Shown: positions 11,601 through 20,521 of the stretch, one piece after another
Layout of the letters: every line of letters starts with the position of its first letter
Numbering within the stretch: position 1 is the stretch's first letter
Assembly (NCBI RefSeq): GCF_003402975.1
Contig: NZ_QURB01000007.1
Span: 1-64,000, forward strand
From: Brumimicrobium aurantiacum
Lineage (GTDB): Bacteria; Bacteroidota; Bacteroidia; Flavobacteriales_D; Crocinitomicaceae
DNA length: 64,000 nt
Reading direction: 5' to 3'
Program-made: the position numbers and the translations under genes
The notes under the pieces: generated by a model
Databases searched by the model: none
What the model saw: only the letters and a program-made list of their open reading frames with translations
Told to the model about the DNA's origin: nothing

Positions 11601-12083
11601 AAATCCACAGGAGCCTTTTCTTATGAATGGAATTTTGGAGATGGAGAATTCAGTAACGCCACCGATCCTACACATACTTACATGGTTGAATCAATTAATG
11701 AAGAATATACTTTTATTGTAGATTTAATAGCGATAAGTAATTTAGGATGTCGTGATACTTTCTCTTTGGATTTACCTTTTTATGAGGAGTTGATTTACTT
11801 TGTTCCCAATACATTTACTCCAGACGGAAATAAATCAAATGAGACCTTTAAACCGATTTTTACAACGGGGTTTGATCCACAGAATTATAATTTTAAAGTA
11901 TATAACCGTTGGGGAGACATTGTCTTTGAAAGTAATGACGCTAATTACGGATGGGATGGAACATACAAGGCTAGTAATTATGAAGTTATGCCTTCAGGAA
12001 CTTATGTTTATCGTATTAATTTTAATAAGTTACGAAATGATGAAGAAGTTGAAATTATGGGTACAGTGAATTTACTTCGATAA
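5691..12083 (+). CDS. Giant secreted multi-repeat adhesin with T9SS type B sorting domain
   Basis: 2130 aa. A signal peptide (LILTTIVLFCIFFTGNTQN) targets it to the Sec pathway. The body is a string of Ig/PKD-like modules. Several copies of a module begin DAGLDQTICEG and contain SWDNGV and TYTVT, and three copies of an ~81 aa HYR-like repeat (about 9850-10580) carry TAPADL, DEADNC, SDGNTCPE and DDCGN. A PKD domain (YEWNFGDGEF) lies near the end, followed by the gliding-motility-associated C-terminal domain (VPNTFTPDGN, YNRWGD, GWDGTY), which directs export and surface attachment through the type IX system. It is the likely older paralog of the 12709-20412 protein. Function by analogy is adhesion or gliding; the ligand is unknown. 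Confidence 0.9.
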   Translation: MNRLILTTIVLFCIFFTGNTQNCPSYSTLTATGEACAGQTYTMHFANTSCPSEINFDYSGNINVGGSVLMESILTGNTIYSESSVGGHSASIGPIDPTLEGTAFKLSTTNATYTISQNGITTGQAISEEIYFNLKPIISSATLSITTPSGVVTRSVQYCKDFNVGLELENTDYCNTLNVALPWELRCDQTNTLLGSGNHNVTVYPSVPSNTNDLVDIVWNQTTCEWDVSANFDCDNSDIGNIFTISPDPTSGPTNTCVDGNETFTIEYLGVSGSPNCCSNAGPKVPVEFNTATSVGNTTVENSLFGGTNNAGYITIPPNNLGGSANALNLSVSINNYCFNAPNIDYLINIFVDGIVVVNSKHYNPIITLGYNLSNIPWYDQNSVVDIYVSPILLSNGGVNTTYSPNAVCGSLNPMEWTADITASLDVEFIDSIGTGLPCTNDTIIPHVNCTPDQPALVLASAADCNLPSTLEVTNYDNALSYTFVPTGPTINAAGIISGVAGNYSIEANNGSCSSSSNFTIDPGNPVPSYSVSSVNPTVCSGSDGYILLSGLDNSVTYSVTYDDNGTTVGPANFTSNTSGEIQITGLSAGSYDNFLVDLNGCSTSDLSNINLTDPSAPTVDAGLDQTICEGTSITLNATSTPPGAVFSWDNGVVDGMAFSPNSTSTYTVTADLNGCIGTDNVTITVTPQDTPTFTAIASFCENDAIPTLPTSSNENIAGTWSPAIVSNTPGTTTYTFTPDASECASVETMDILVYATPSPTINPVANQCLNASPVTLNASPAGGTFSGNGVVGNVFTPSVAGIGVHTIAYTYTDGNGCTGVGTIDIVVDFLLDFSLSSNSPTVCGGSDGEITISGLEMNTSHQVSYNKNGNLVGPLTLISNANGEITITGLSAGAYSDFIVDWISCSGSNNTTITLSDPNAPNITTPGDYTICEDSQITLTALNPDGATISWDNGVTDGVAFTPTTTTTYTVTGTLNNCIATDDVIVTVDMKVDPTFASVVDFCENETAPVLGSVSDNGITGTWNPSVVSNNVGNSTYTFTPINSACANEIDFNISVNPVPTPTIDSLADMCEQAVPVTLVGTPNGGVFSGAGVTGSTFDPTVAGSGVHTITYEYTDGNGCMGTATTNINVTTNILFTLSSTEPTTCNGTDGTITIGGLDAGEMYDVSYLFNNSNIVGPITITANGAGNAVITGLGEGSYTDFDVVYKTCSGINNSTIVLNDPPLPTINAGLDQVVCQGQTTILSAHNPDGATISWSNGITDNMSFTPPQGITTYTVTGSLNACISTDQVTVTVPTPIISMTSPGNLTANCDISEQPVYADFDAFLNAGGTINLPVDGLVDSASFTLISENSDGNTCPEIVTRVYEITDVCGNSVSTSQSITIHDLVDPTGTAPADLSLQCIGDLPTADPLLVTDEADNCTVNPIVSFISEVSDGNTCPEVITRTYRVTDDCGNSIDLVQTITINDDTPPTGDAPSDIAVQCIGDVPAQDINLVTNVSDNCTVTPTVTFISDVSDGNTCPEIITRTYNIADDCGNNVDLVQIITVGDNIAPTANTPDTLKVDCLTDVPAADVTVISGVSDNCTSSPMVAFVSDVSDGNTCAGELITRTYSVTDDCGNVTSIEHMILIENYDPNFNIVGNDPTTCGGVDGSISLTGLNPSTDYWLTYDGGTSNLITTDVNGAYEITGLTEGSYTDFTLDETSCNVCSTTENVTITLNDPLPPTIDAGPDLVACDDEVITINAINPDNANLSWNNGVTDGVGFVSPLGTTKYIVTAELANCFAKDSLEVMVNPLPNVSAGNDIQICDGDQVTLTATGNAVNYTWNNGVVDGIAFTPTLGITNYIVTATSVDGCENKDTVEVEVMVSPDVSFAANRTVGCAPDEINILNTTPGSIQECKYTIDGGHQYYDCNIAPTFLNAGCYDINLEVELTNGCVDDLTMVDYICMDDYPVANFTVEPEELSNIYNEAEFTNKSTGAFSYEWNFGDGEFSNATDPTHTYMVESINEEYTFIVDLIAISNLGCRDTFSLDLPFYEELIYFVPNTFTPDGNKSNETFKPIFTTGFDPQNYNFKVYNRWGDIVFESNDANYGWDGTYKASNYEVMPSGTYVYRINFNKLRNDEEVEIMGTVNLLR

Positions 12084-12106
12084 CATAATACAATAGATTT
12101 TAATTC

Positions 12107-12139
12107 AAAAGCCAGAACATTTCGTTTTGGCTTTTTTTT
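12107..12139 (+). terminator. Rho-independent terminator of the first adhesin
   Basis: AAAAGCCAGAAC (12107-12118) pairs with GTTTTGGCTTTT (12124-12135) around ATTTC, with one G-U pair, and is followed by a T-run. It lies 24 nt after the adhesin stop. Confidence 0.85.
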
Positions 12140-12262
12140 ATTCTACACATCCATATTTTCTTTATAAACTTATGAACTTACATCCTACTACTAATTAATA
12201 AAATCATATTAAACACTATTCTTTAACAACCTTTAAAAACTTTTTAGCGTTTATATAGCACT

Positions 12263-12706
12263 ATGAAGAAACTTATGAGACTAAAACCAATATCTATAAT
12301 GATATTGTGTATTCTATTTTTTGGGCATAATGCTTATACTCAATTAGATAATGTTGAAACTAAAGTAGAGGAATACTTAGGGAAGGAAAAATTTGAACTT
12401 TTTCAGACAAGTAACCCAGGACTTATTCAATTTTTAAAAAAGAAATCTACACATGGTTTTTTAATTGAAGATGTTTCAGAAACAAAATCCAATGTACTAC
12501 CAAAATTGGGTAAAGTCTTATATCAAGAAAAAGAAATTTCATTGGAAGCTTTTTATGAAGCTACAAAATCTAATGACTTTAACTTTTTACAATATTCTTT
12601 TCCTGATATTGATAATGGAACATTCTTGTTAAGTAAATCAGAAAATAGAATGATAACGATTTATTCTGATCGCATTATAAATCAACTGGTGAATAAAGAC
12701 AACTAA
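12263..12706 (+). CDS. Small secreted protein coupled to the second adhesin
   Basis: 147 aa. The first ~25 residues (ISIMILCILFFGHNAYTQ) form a signal peptide, so the mature protein is periplasmic or exported. The remainder is hydrophilic and Lys/Glu-rich with no motif I recognise; secondary structure looks mixed alpha/beta. Its stop is 2 nt before the ATG of the 2567 aa adhesin, so the two are almost certainly co-transcribed and probably translationally coupled. That placement suggests a role in export, folding or regulation of the adhesin (inference). It has no T9SS C-terminal domain. Function unknown. Confidence 0.75.
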   Translation: MKKLMRLKPISIMILCILFFGHNAYTQLDNVETKVEEYLGKEKFELFQTSNPGLIQFLKKKSTHGFLIEDVSETKSNVLPKLGKVLYQEKEISLEAFYEATKSNDFNFLQYSFPDIDNGTFLLSKSENRMITIYSDRIINQLVNKDN

Positions 12707-12708
12707 TT

Positions 12709-15700
12709 ATGAGAAGATATACTATTTTTATATTCATTTGTACCATACTTTTCTCCATTCAGAAATCATTTGGACAAAGTTATATTATTACCAATGGAGT
12801 TGCTGATACTACTTGTACAGGTACATTTTATGATACTGGTGGACCAAGTGGTGATTATTCTAATAATGAAAATATAACCTATACCATTTGTCCTAATTCA
12901 AATAATACCTTAGTTGTAGATTTCGTTTACTTCAATTTAAGAAATAATGATTACCTAACGATTTATGATGGGGCTAGTGTATTGGATCCTTTAATTGGTA
13001 GTTATTCTCAAGCTCCAGGACCAGGAACAGTAATTGCTTCCTCAAGTAATACTTCTGGTTGTTTAACTTTTGTATTTACTTCATCACCTATTTTTACAGA
13101 TGGTGGGTGGATTGCTAATATTAGTTGTTTATTGCCTTGTCAAGATATAATTGGTAGTGCAACATTCTCACCTGCACCTGATGCAGACGGTGTGATTCGA
13201 ATTTGTCAAGGTGAAACTGTAGACATGTTTGGAACAGCAACTTACCCGCAGAATAATCAGAATTATCCTCAATCTAATGCCACTTCAGTGTTTGAATGGA
13301 ATACTGAGAATGGTCCAAATCAGTTCGGTCAAAACATTTCATCTACCTTTAATAATGAAGGTGCTTATGTAGTTCAATTAGATATACAGGATGTAAACAA
13401 TTGTTATAATTCGATACCAATTAGTCAAGAAATTCATGTTTCCACCACCCCCGATTTTAGCGGAACCTTGGCCTCACCTGATTCCATTTGTTTGGGTGAA
13501 CAATCTGTATTAACAGGGGATGCTACTCCCGTTACGTTCAATAAAACTTGTGTACAGCCATCCTTTCCTCCAGTAGCACTCCCTGATGGCTCAGGAGTAT
13601 CATATAATACTTCTGTTAATTTAGATTGTTTTAATGATAATCAGACCTTGACTAATATCAATAATCTGCAATCGATTTGTGTTAATATGGAACATTCCTA
13701 TATGGGAGATTTAACCATCGAAATCGAATGCCCGAATGGTCAATCTGTTACTTTACATAGTAACGGAGGTGGTTCAACTTATTTAGGTGTACCGGTAGAT
13801 AATGACAATTTACCTTTGGCACAAGGAATTGGTTACTTATATTGTTGGACACCATTTGCAACCAATGGTACATGGGGGGCTAATTCAGCTTCTAATTCAA
13901 CATTACCTGCAGGAGATTACGAGTCTTTGGGTCCGTTATCTAATTTGGTTGGATGTGATTTAAATGGAAACTGGACACTTACTGTTACTGACCATTTAGG
14001 ATCTGATAATGGATTTATTTTTGATTGGAGTCTAAACTTTAATCCCGCGATTATTCCTCCAGGAATTACTTTCACTCCGACAATTAATTCGGAAAATTGG
14101 TTAGCTAATCCAACAATTGTAAGTGGCACTAATCCAATTACTGTGGAACCAACAACTTTAGGAAACGAATGTTATACTTATGAAGTAACCGATAACTTTA
14201 GTTGTACTTATGATACAACAATTTGTGTGAATGCAATAGCTGTTCCTAGTTTAGACCCGGTAGCTGATTTCGATACATGTGCAGCATATACATTGCCGGT
14301 AATCACTGGGACAAATTTATCTGGAAATGAATCTTTTTATACAGGACCATCAGGAACTGGAACTCAATATAATGCTGGAGATGTAGTAACTGTTCCGATA
14401 AGCTTATATATTTATGATAATACAGGAGCACCAGCAATGTGTGAAGATGAAACAAGTTTTAATATTGGTCTGTTCGCAAATAATACCACGCTAACTGCAC
14501 CTAACAATTTATCGGCCAATTGCTCAATTTTAGAGGTGCCGCCATATGCCTCACTTACAGATTTTGAAAACGATGGAGGGTCTGCAAGTTCATCGTCAAA
14601 TATGAATATTGTTCCCGGTACTTTCACATTAGTGAGTGAAATTTCAGATGGAATGTACTGTCCAGAAACAGTAACGAGAACTTATTCTGTTAAAGATGAT
14701 TGTGGAAATGTAGCAACAGCAACACAACTTGTGATTATTCATGATCAAATAAATCCAACAGGAACTGCACCTGCAGATGTTACAGTACAATGTATTGGTG
14801 ATGTTCCGTCAGTAGATATTACAGCTATTACAGATGAAGCAGATAACTGTACTGTGAATCCAGTAGTTGCACATGTTAGTGATGTGTCGGATGGAAACAC
14901 TTGTCCTGAAGTTATCACGAGAACTTATAGCATTACCGATACTTGTGGTAATTCAATAAATGTTGTTCAAACAATAACCATCAATGATGACATCAATCCA
15001 ACAGGGACAGCTCCAGCTGATGTTACAGTGCAATGTATTGGTGATGTTCCAACGGTGGATGTAAATGCAATTACTGATGAAGCAGATAATTGTACTGTTA
15101 ATCCTACTGTGACCCATGTGAGTGATGTATCGGATGGAAAGTCTTGTCCTGAAATCATTACAAGAACATATAACATTTCCGATGACTGTGGAAACAATAT
15201 TAATGTTGTACAAACCATTACCATTAGTGATGATACCAATCCAACAGGAACTGCTCCAGCTGATGTAACAGTGCAATGTATAGGTGATGTCCCAGCGGTG
15301 GATGTAACTGCAATAACAGATGAAGTCGATAACTGTACAGTGAATCCAATAGTGACGCATGTTAGTGATGTTTCTGATGGGAATACTTGTCCAGAGATCA
15401 TCACAAGGACATATAATATTGCAGATGATTGTGGAAACAATATCGATGTTATTCAAACCATTACGATTAATGATGATACCAATCCAACAGGAACTGCTCC
15501 AGCTGATGTTACTGTGCAATGTATAGGTGATGTTCCAGCAGTTGATGTGACGTTAATTACTGATGAAGCTGATAACTGTACAACTACGCCAACAGTTTCT
15601 CATGTAAGTGATGTTTCTGATGGGAATACATGTCCGGAAATCATTACAAGAACCTATCGAATTCAAGATGATTGTGGGAACTTTACAGATTTAAATCAAA

Positions 15701-18700
15701 CCATTACAATTAACGATGATACGAATCCAACAGGAACCGCTCCTGCAGACCTAACATTTCAATGTGTTACAGATATTCCTGCACCAGATGTTAGCCTAAT
15801 TACAGATGAAGCAGATAATTGTACAGTAAATCCAACTGTAACTCATGTTAGTGATGTTTCTGATGGGAACACTTGTCCAGAGATCATCACGAGAACTTAT
15901 AATATTGCAGATGACTGTGGAAATAGTATTAATGTGACACAGAATTTTATAATCTATGATGACATCAATCCAACAGGAACTGCACCTGCAGATGTTACAG
16001 TACAATGTATTGGTGATGTTCCGGCAGTAGATATTACAGCGATTACAGATGAAGCAGATAATTGTACTGTGAATCCAGTAGTTGCACATGTTAGTGATGT
16101 GTCGGATGGAAACACTTGTCCTGAAGTTATCACGAGAACTTATAGCATTACCGATACTTGTGGTAATTCAATAAATGTTGTTCAAACGATAACCATCAAT
16201 GATGACATCAATCCAACAGGAAGCGCTCCAGCTGATGTTACAGTGCAATGTATTGGTGATGTTCCAACGGTGGATGTAAATGCAATTACTGATGAAGCAG
16301 ATAATTGTACTGTTAATCCAACTGTGACCCATGTGAGTGATGTATCAGATGGAAGTTCTTGTCCTGAAATCATTACAAGAACATATAACATTGCCGATGA
16401 CTGTGGAAACAATATTAATGTTGTACAAACCATTACCATTAGTGATGATACCAATCCAACAGGAACTGCTCCAGCTGATGTAACAGTGCAATGTATAGGA
16501 GATGTCCCAGCGGTGGATGTAACTGCAATAACAGATGAAGCCGATAACTGTACAGTGAATCCAATAGTGACGCATGTAAGTGATGTTTCTGATGGGAATA
16601 CTTGTCCAGAGATCATCACAAGGACATATAATATTGCAGATGATTGTGGAAACAATATCGATGTTATTCAAACCATTACGATTAATGATGATACTAATCC
16701 AACAGGAACTGCTCCAGCAGATGTTACTGTGCAATGTATAGGTGATGTTCCAGCAGTTGATGTGACATTAATTACTGATGAAGCTGATAATTGTACAACT
16801 ACGCCATCAGTTTCTCATGTAAGTGATGTTTCTGATGGAAATACATGTCCGGAAATCATTACAAGAACCTATCGAATTCAAGATGATTGTGGGAACTTTA
16901 CAGATTTAAATCAAATCATTACAATTAACGATGATACGAATCCAACAGCGAGTAATGTTTTTTCTACGGTAGATTGTATTGATAACTTACCACCAGTAAA
17001 TATTGCAGTGATCACTGATGAAGCAGATAATTGTACTACAAATCCAGTAGTAGCTTTTGTATCTGAAAGTTCAGATAACAACGTTTGTAACGGAGAGCAG
17101 ATTACGAGAGTTTACAGTGTGACTGACGATTGTGGAAATAGTATAAATGTAAATCATGTTATAACAATCGATGCTTACACTCCCAATTTTGTAGTGACTC
17201 CAAATAACACAACATCGTGTGGAGGAACTGATGGTTTAATTACAATTTCAGGATTAATTCCGAATAAGGATTATGAAATCAGCTATGATGGAGGAGCACC
17301 TTTTTTAGTGACCACAAATGGAGCAGGGGAGTATACAATCCTTGGTTTACCTTCTGATAGTTATACTAATTTTACAGTTACGGATGCGAGTTGTATTGGA
17401 TGTACAAATACAGAAAATGTTTCGGTTAATGTTAACGATCCTAGTTCTGCTGTAATTGATGCAGGGCCAGATCATGTATTGTGTGAAGGTTCAACTTTAG
17501 TCTTGAATACAGTAAATCCAGATAATGCAAATTTATCATGGGATAATGGAGCTGTTGAAGGAGGTGCAGGATTCGTTCCACCACCGGGTGTAACCTTTTA
17601 TACTGTGACTGCTGAATTGGTAAATTGTTTTTCATCAGATCAAATTAAAGTTACGGTTTCACCAGAAATTACATCGATTTCGTGTCCAGGTGATTTAACC
17701 GCCAATTGTGATATTTCTGAGCAGGCACCTTATGCCGATTTTAACGCATTTATTGCTGCAGGAGGTTCTGCATTGATTCCTTCTGGAGGTATAATTGATT
17801 CAACATCATTCCAATTGCTGAGTGAAGTTTCTGACGGAAATTCTTGTCCAGAAACAGTGACAAGAACTTATCAAATTTCGGACACTTGTGGAGTTGCTGT
17901 TACTTGTACTCAAGATATTGTAATTAACGATTTAATATTACCTACTGGAACAGCACCAAATGATACCACAGTGACATGTCCAGATGATGTTCCTGCAGTT
18001 GATGTTACATTAATTACAGACGAAGCAGATAATTGTACGGTAAGTCCCGTAGTCACTCATGTAAGTGATGTTTCCGATGGAAATACTTGCCCAGAAACGA
18101 TTACAAGAACTTATGCCATTACGGACGATTGTGGAAATACTTTAAATGTTACTCAATTGATTACAATAAATGACTTGGTGAATCCTACAGGGACGGCGCC
18201 AGCAGATTTAGCTTTTCAATGTATTACTGATATTCCGGCACCGGATGTGACAGAAATTACCGACGAGGCAGATAATTGTACCGTAAATCCAATTGTAACT
18301 CATGTAAGTGATGTTTCCGATGGTAACACTTGTCCAGAACTCGTTACAAGAACATATAATATTGCTGATGAATGTGGAAATTCAATCAATGTAACACAAG
18401 TGTTTACGATTAACGATACCATAGATCCTACTGGAGCAGCACCAGCAGATGTAAATGTTGAGTGTTTGGCAGATGTGCCAGCCATAGACGGAACAACTGT
18501 ACAAAATGTAAATGACAATTGTACAACAACTCCTACGGTAACACATGTAAGTGATGTCTCGGATGGAAACACATGTCCTGAAGTGATTACAAGAACCTAC
18601 AATATTGCAGATGATTGTGGAAACAATATTGATGTGGTTCAAACGATTACAGTAAACGATGTAACAAATCCAACAGCTAGTAATCCTGTGGATATAACAG

Positions 18701-20412
18701 TTCAATGTTTAAGTGATGTTCCACCTGTTAATACAACGGTGGTCACAGACGAAGCAGACAATTGTACAGTAAACCCAATAGTGGCATTTGTTTCTGAAAC
18801 TTCAGATGGAAATACCTGTAACGGAGAGGTAATTACTCGTGTTTATAGTGTTACAGATGATTGTGGAAATTCGATTAATGTTTCACATACGATAACAGTT
18901 GATTCCTACACACCACCTGCAGGATTTACGCTTTCAAGTACAGATCCAACAACATGTTCAGGGACAGAAGGTACAATAACATTAGCTGGTTTAACTCCTT
19001 CTACTAATTACCAATTGAGTTATGATGGAGGCGCTCCGTTTCCAATTACTTCTGATGCAGCGGGTGAATATACAATTATCGGTTTAACTGCAGGTTCTTA
19101 TATTGATTTTACAGTTTATGATGAAGATTGTATAACATGTTTCTCAACCGTAATCGCAACGATTAATTTATCAGATCCAAATGCGCCTGTCATTGATGCT
19201 GGTCCAGACCAAGAACATTGTGAAGGAACTGTGGTTACCTTAAATGCAATAAATCCTGAAGGTGCAAATATCTCATGGGATAATGGTGTAACTGATGGTG
19301 TTGGTTTTGTTCCACCAGTTGGTGTATCCAATTATACTGTTACTGCTGAACTTGCGAATTGTTACTCTTCAGATGTTGTTTCAGTATTAATTCATCCATT
19401 GCCTCCTGTAGATGCAGGATTAGATGTAGATGCATGTATTGGAGAACAAGTGACTTTAAACGGAAGTGGAGCAGTGAGCTACACTTGGGATAAAGGTGTG
19501 GTTGATGGTGTTCCATTTAGTCAGGGGATTGGAATTGAAACTTATACCGTAACAGGTACTTCGTCATTTGGTTGTGTAAATACAGATCAAGTTGATGTAA
19601 CAATTCACGATTTACCAGTTATTTCTTTTGAAGCGGATACATTGACAGGCTGTTATCCATTAGAAGTAGATTTCACAAATCTTTTACAAACTCCAAGTGA
19701 CCAATGTGTATTTACGATAAATGGAAATGACCTTATTGGATGTGATGTAACTTACTCTTTCGATATTGTAGGATGTCATGATGTAACTTTACAAGTAGAG
19801 TCTCAATATGGATGTGTAAATCAAGCTACATTAACGGATTATATTTGTATTGGAGAATATCCTGATGCAGACTTTACATTTAGTCCTGATAATCTTTCAA
19901 GTTTTGATAAAACAGTGGAATTTACAAATACTTCAACAGGTTCAGTAACATATGACTGGGATTTTGGAGATGGAGTAGGAAGAAGCAATTTAACAAATCC
20001 AGAATACACTTATGGAATCGAAGCTGAAGAAGTTGAAGCATACTCTGTAGAATTGATAGCTTACAGTGATTATGGATGTCCTGATACTATCTCTAAAGCA
20101 ATGCCATTTATTGCGGATTTAATCTATTACATACCTAATACATTTACACCAGATGGGAATACCAATAATGAAGTGTTTAAACCTGTTTTCTATTCAGGGT
20201 TTGATCCTCAAGATTTTAATATGAAAATATTTAACCGATGGGGAGAAGTCATTTTTGAATCTAATGACGCATCTATAGGTTGGGATGGAACTTATGGAGC
20301 TTCGAGTAATGAAACTGTTCAGCAAGGCACCTACATCTGGGAAATTGAATTTAAAAGGGAAAAAGAAAAGGAAAGAGTGGAACTTTCAGGACATGTGAAT
20401 TTAATTAAATAG
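12709..20412 (+). CDS. Giant secreted adhesin: CUB, P-domain, HYR-like repeats, T9SS type B domain
   Basis: 2567 aa. Signal peptide (IFIFICTILFSIQKSFGQS). Residues ~27-145 form a CUB domain (FVYFNLRNNDYLTIYDGA, GWIANISC). Residues ~320-445 resemble a proprotein-convertase P domain (GDLTIEIECPNG, GDYESLGPLSNLVGC, DWSLNF). Ten tandem ~81 aa HYR-like repeats follow, with four more at about 17940-18910. Each has four conserved cysteines and acidic loops (ITDEADNC, SDVSDGNTCPE), suggesting disulfide-stabilised, perhaps Ca2+-binding modules (inference). Ig-like modules, a PKD domain (YDWDFGDG) and a gliding-type C-terminal sorting domain (IPNTFTPDGN, FNRWGE, GWDGTY) complete it. Likely a cell-surface or released adhesin exported by T9SS. 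Starts 2 nt after the preceding small gene. Confidence 0.9.
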   Translation: MRRYTIFIFICTILFSIQKSFGQSYIITNGVADTTCTGTFYDTGGPSGDYSNNENITYTICPNSNNTLVVDFVYFNLRNNDYLTIYDGASVLDPLIGSYSQAPGPGTVIASSSNTSGCLTFVFTSSPIFTDGGWIANISCLLPCQDIIGSATFSPAPDADGVIRICQGETVDMFGTATYPQNNQNYPQSNATSVFEWNTENGPNQFGQNISSTFNNEGAYVVQLDIQDVNNCYNSIPISQEIHVSTTPDFSGTLASPDSICLGEQSVLTGDATPVTFNKTCVQPSFPPVALPDGSGVSYNTSVNLDCFNDNQTLTNINNLQSICVNMEHSYMGDLTIEIECPNGQSVTLHSNGGGSTYLGVPVDNDNLPLAQGIGYLYCWTPFATNGTWGANSASNSTLPAGDYESLGPLSNLVGCDLNGNWTLTVTDHLGSDNGFIFDWSLNFNPAIIPPGITFTPTINSENWLANPTIVSGTNPITVEPTTLGNECYTYEVTDNFSCTYDTTICVNAIAVPSLDPVADFDTCAAYTLPVITGTNLSGNESFYTGPSGTGTQYNAGDVVTVPISLYIYDNTGAPAMCEDETSFNIGLFANNTTLTAPNNLSANCSILEVPPYASLTDFENDGGSASSSSNMNIVPGTFTLVSEISDGMYCPETVTRTYSVKDDCGNVATATQLVIIHDQINPTGTAPADVTVQCIGDVPSVDITAITDEADNCTVNPVVAHVSDVSDGNTCPEVITRTYSITDTCGNSINVVQTITINDDINPTGTAPADVTVQCIGDVPTVDVNAITDEADNCTVNPTVTHVSDVSDGKSCPEIITRTYNISDDCGNNINVVQTITISDDTNPTGTAPADVTVQCIGDVPAVDVTAITDEVDNCTVNPIVTHVSDVSDGNTCPEIITRTYNIADDCGNNIDVIQTITINDDTNPTGTAPADVTVQCIGDVPAVDVTLITDEADNCTTTPTVSHVSDVSDGNTCPEIITRTYRIQDDCGNFTDLNQTITINDDTNPTGTAPADLTFQCVTDIPAPDVSLITDEADNCTVNPTVTHVSDVSDGNTCPEIITRTYNIADDCGNSINVTQNFIIYDDINPTGTAPADVTVQCIGDVPAVDITAITDEADNCTVNPVVAHVSDVSDGNTCPEVITRTYSITDTCGNSINVVQTITINDDINPTGSAPADVTVQCIGDVPTVDVNAITDEADNCTVNPTVTHVSDVSDGSSCPEIITRTYNIADDCGNNINVVQTITISDDTNPTGTAPADVTVQCIGDVPAVDVTAITDEADNCTVNPIVTHVSDVSDGNTCPEIITRTYNIADDCGNNIDVIQTITINDDTNPTGTAPADVTVQCIGDVPAVDVTLITDEADNCTTTPSVSHVSDVSDGNTCPEIITRTYRIQDDCGNFTDLNQIITINDDTNPTASNVFSTVDCIDNLPPVNIAVITDEADNCTTNPVVAFVSESSDNNVCNGEQITRVYSVTDDCGNSINVNHVITIDAYTPNFVVTPNNTTSCGGTDGLITISGLIPNKDYEISYDGGAPFLVTTNGAGEYTILGLPSDSYTNFTVTDASCIGCTNTENVSVNVNDPSSAVIDAGPDHVLCEGSTLVLNTVNPDNANLSWDNGAVEGGAGFVPPPGVTFYTVTAELVNCFSSDQIKVTVSPEITSISCPGDLTANCDISEQAPYADFNAFIAAGGSALIPSGGIIDSTSFQLLSEVSDGNSCPETVTRTYQISDTCGVAVTCTQDIVINDLILPTGTAPNDTTVTCPDDVPAVDVTLITDEADNCTVSPVVTHVSDVSDGNTCPETITRTYAITDDCGNTLNVTQLITINDLVNPTGTAPADLAFQCITDIPAPDVTEITDEADNCTVNPIVTHVSDVSDGNTCPELVTRTYNIADECGNSINVTQVFTINDTIDPTGAAPADVNVECLADVPAIDGTTVQNVNDNCTTTPTVTHVSDVSDGNTCPEVITRTYNIADDCGNNIDVVQTITVNDVTNPTASNPVDITVQCLSDVPPVNTTVVTDEADNCTVNPIVAFVSETSDGNTCNGEVITRVYSVTDDCGNSINVSHTITVDSYTPPAGFTLSSTDPTTCSGTEGTITLAGLTPSTNYQLSYDGGAPFPITSDAAGEYTIIGLTAGSYIDFTVYDEDCITCFSTVIATINLSDPNAPVIDAGPDQEHCEGTVVTLNAINPEGANISWDNGVTDGVGFVPPVGVSNYTVTAELANCYSSDVVSVLIHPLPPVDAGLDVDACIGEQVTLNGSGAVSYTWDKGVVDGVPFSQGIGIETYTVTGTSSFGCVNTDQVDVTIHDLPVISFEADTLTGCYPLEVDFTNLLQTPSDQCVFTINGNDLIGCDVTYSFDIVGCHDVTLQVESQYGCVNQATLTDYICIGEYPDADFTFSPDNLSSFDKTVEFTNTSTGSVTYDWDFGDGVGRSNLTNPEYTYGIEAEEVEAYSVELIAYSDYGCPDTISKAMPFIADLIYYIPNTFTPDGNTNNEVFKPVFYSGFDPQDFNMKIFNRWGEVIFESNDASIGWDGTYGASSNETVQQGTYIWEIEFKREKEKERVELSGHVNLIK
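14752..17181 (+). repeat. Ten tandem 243 bp coding repeats with a 1215 bp higher-order period
   Basis: In-frame 243 bp (81 aa) units start at 14752 and run to 17181. Units 1-4 (14752-15723) and units 6-9 (15967-16938) are almost identical in DNA (about 96% where I compared unit 2 with unit 7). Neighbouring units within a block are much more diverged. The offset is exactly 1215 bp, or five units, pointing to a recent duplication of a five-unit block. Confidence 0.9.
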
Positions 20413-20458
20413 ACCAAATAATCTTCCGTGTGAGGTGTGCAAAAACACCCTAATATAA

Positions 20459-20493
20459 AAAGAGGAAAATAAGTTAATCTTATTTTCCTCTTT
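20459..20493. terminator. Bidirectional terminator between adhesin and pyrF
   Basis: A perfect 15 bp stem (AAAGAGGAAAATAAG, 20459-20473, with its complement at 20479-20493) and a TTAAT loop sit between two convergent genes. A-rich and T-rich flanks on the two sides allow action in both directions. Confidence 0.85.
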
Positions 20494-20521
20494 CATTTTT
20501 GATCTCTATATTTTAAGATAC

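Noticed and set aside
14967-16655. Long open frames on the minus strand inside the giant adhesin (157 codons at 14967-15440 and again at 16182-16655)
   Set aside because: They are offset by exactly 1215 bp, i.e. two copies of the same antisense frame produced by the coding repeat; no start context and no protein-like conservation of their own.
5691-20412. Two adhesin genes as a single gene split by frameshift
   Set aside because: Each has its own signal peptide and complete C-terminal sorting domain, with a terminator and another gene between them.
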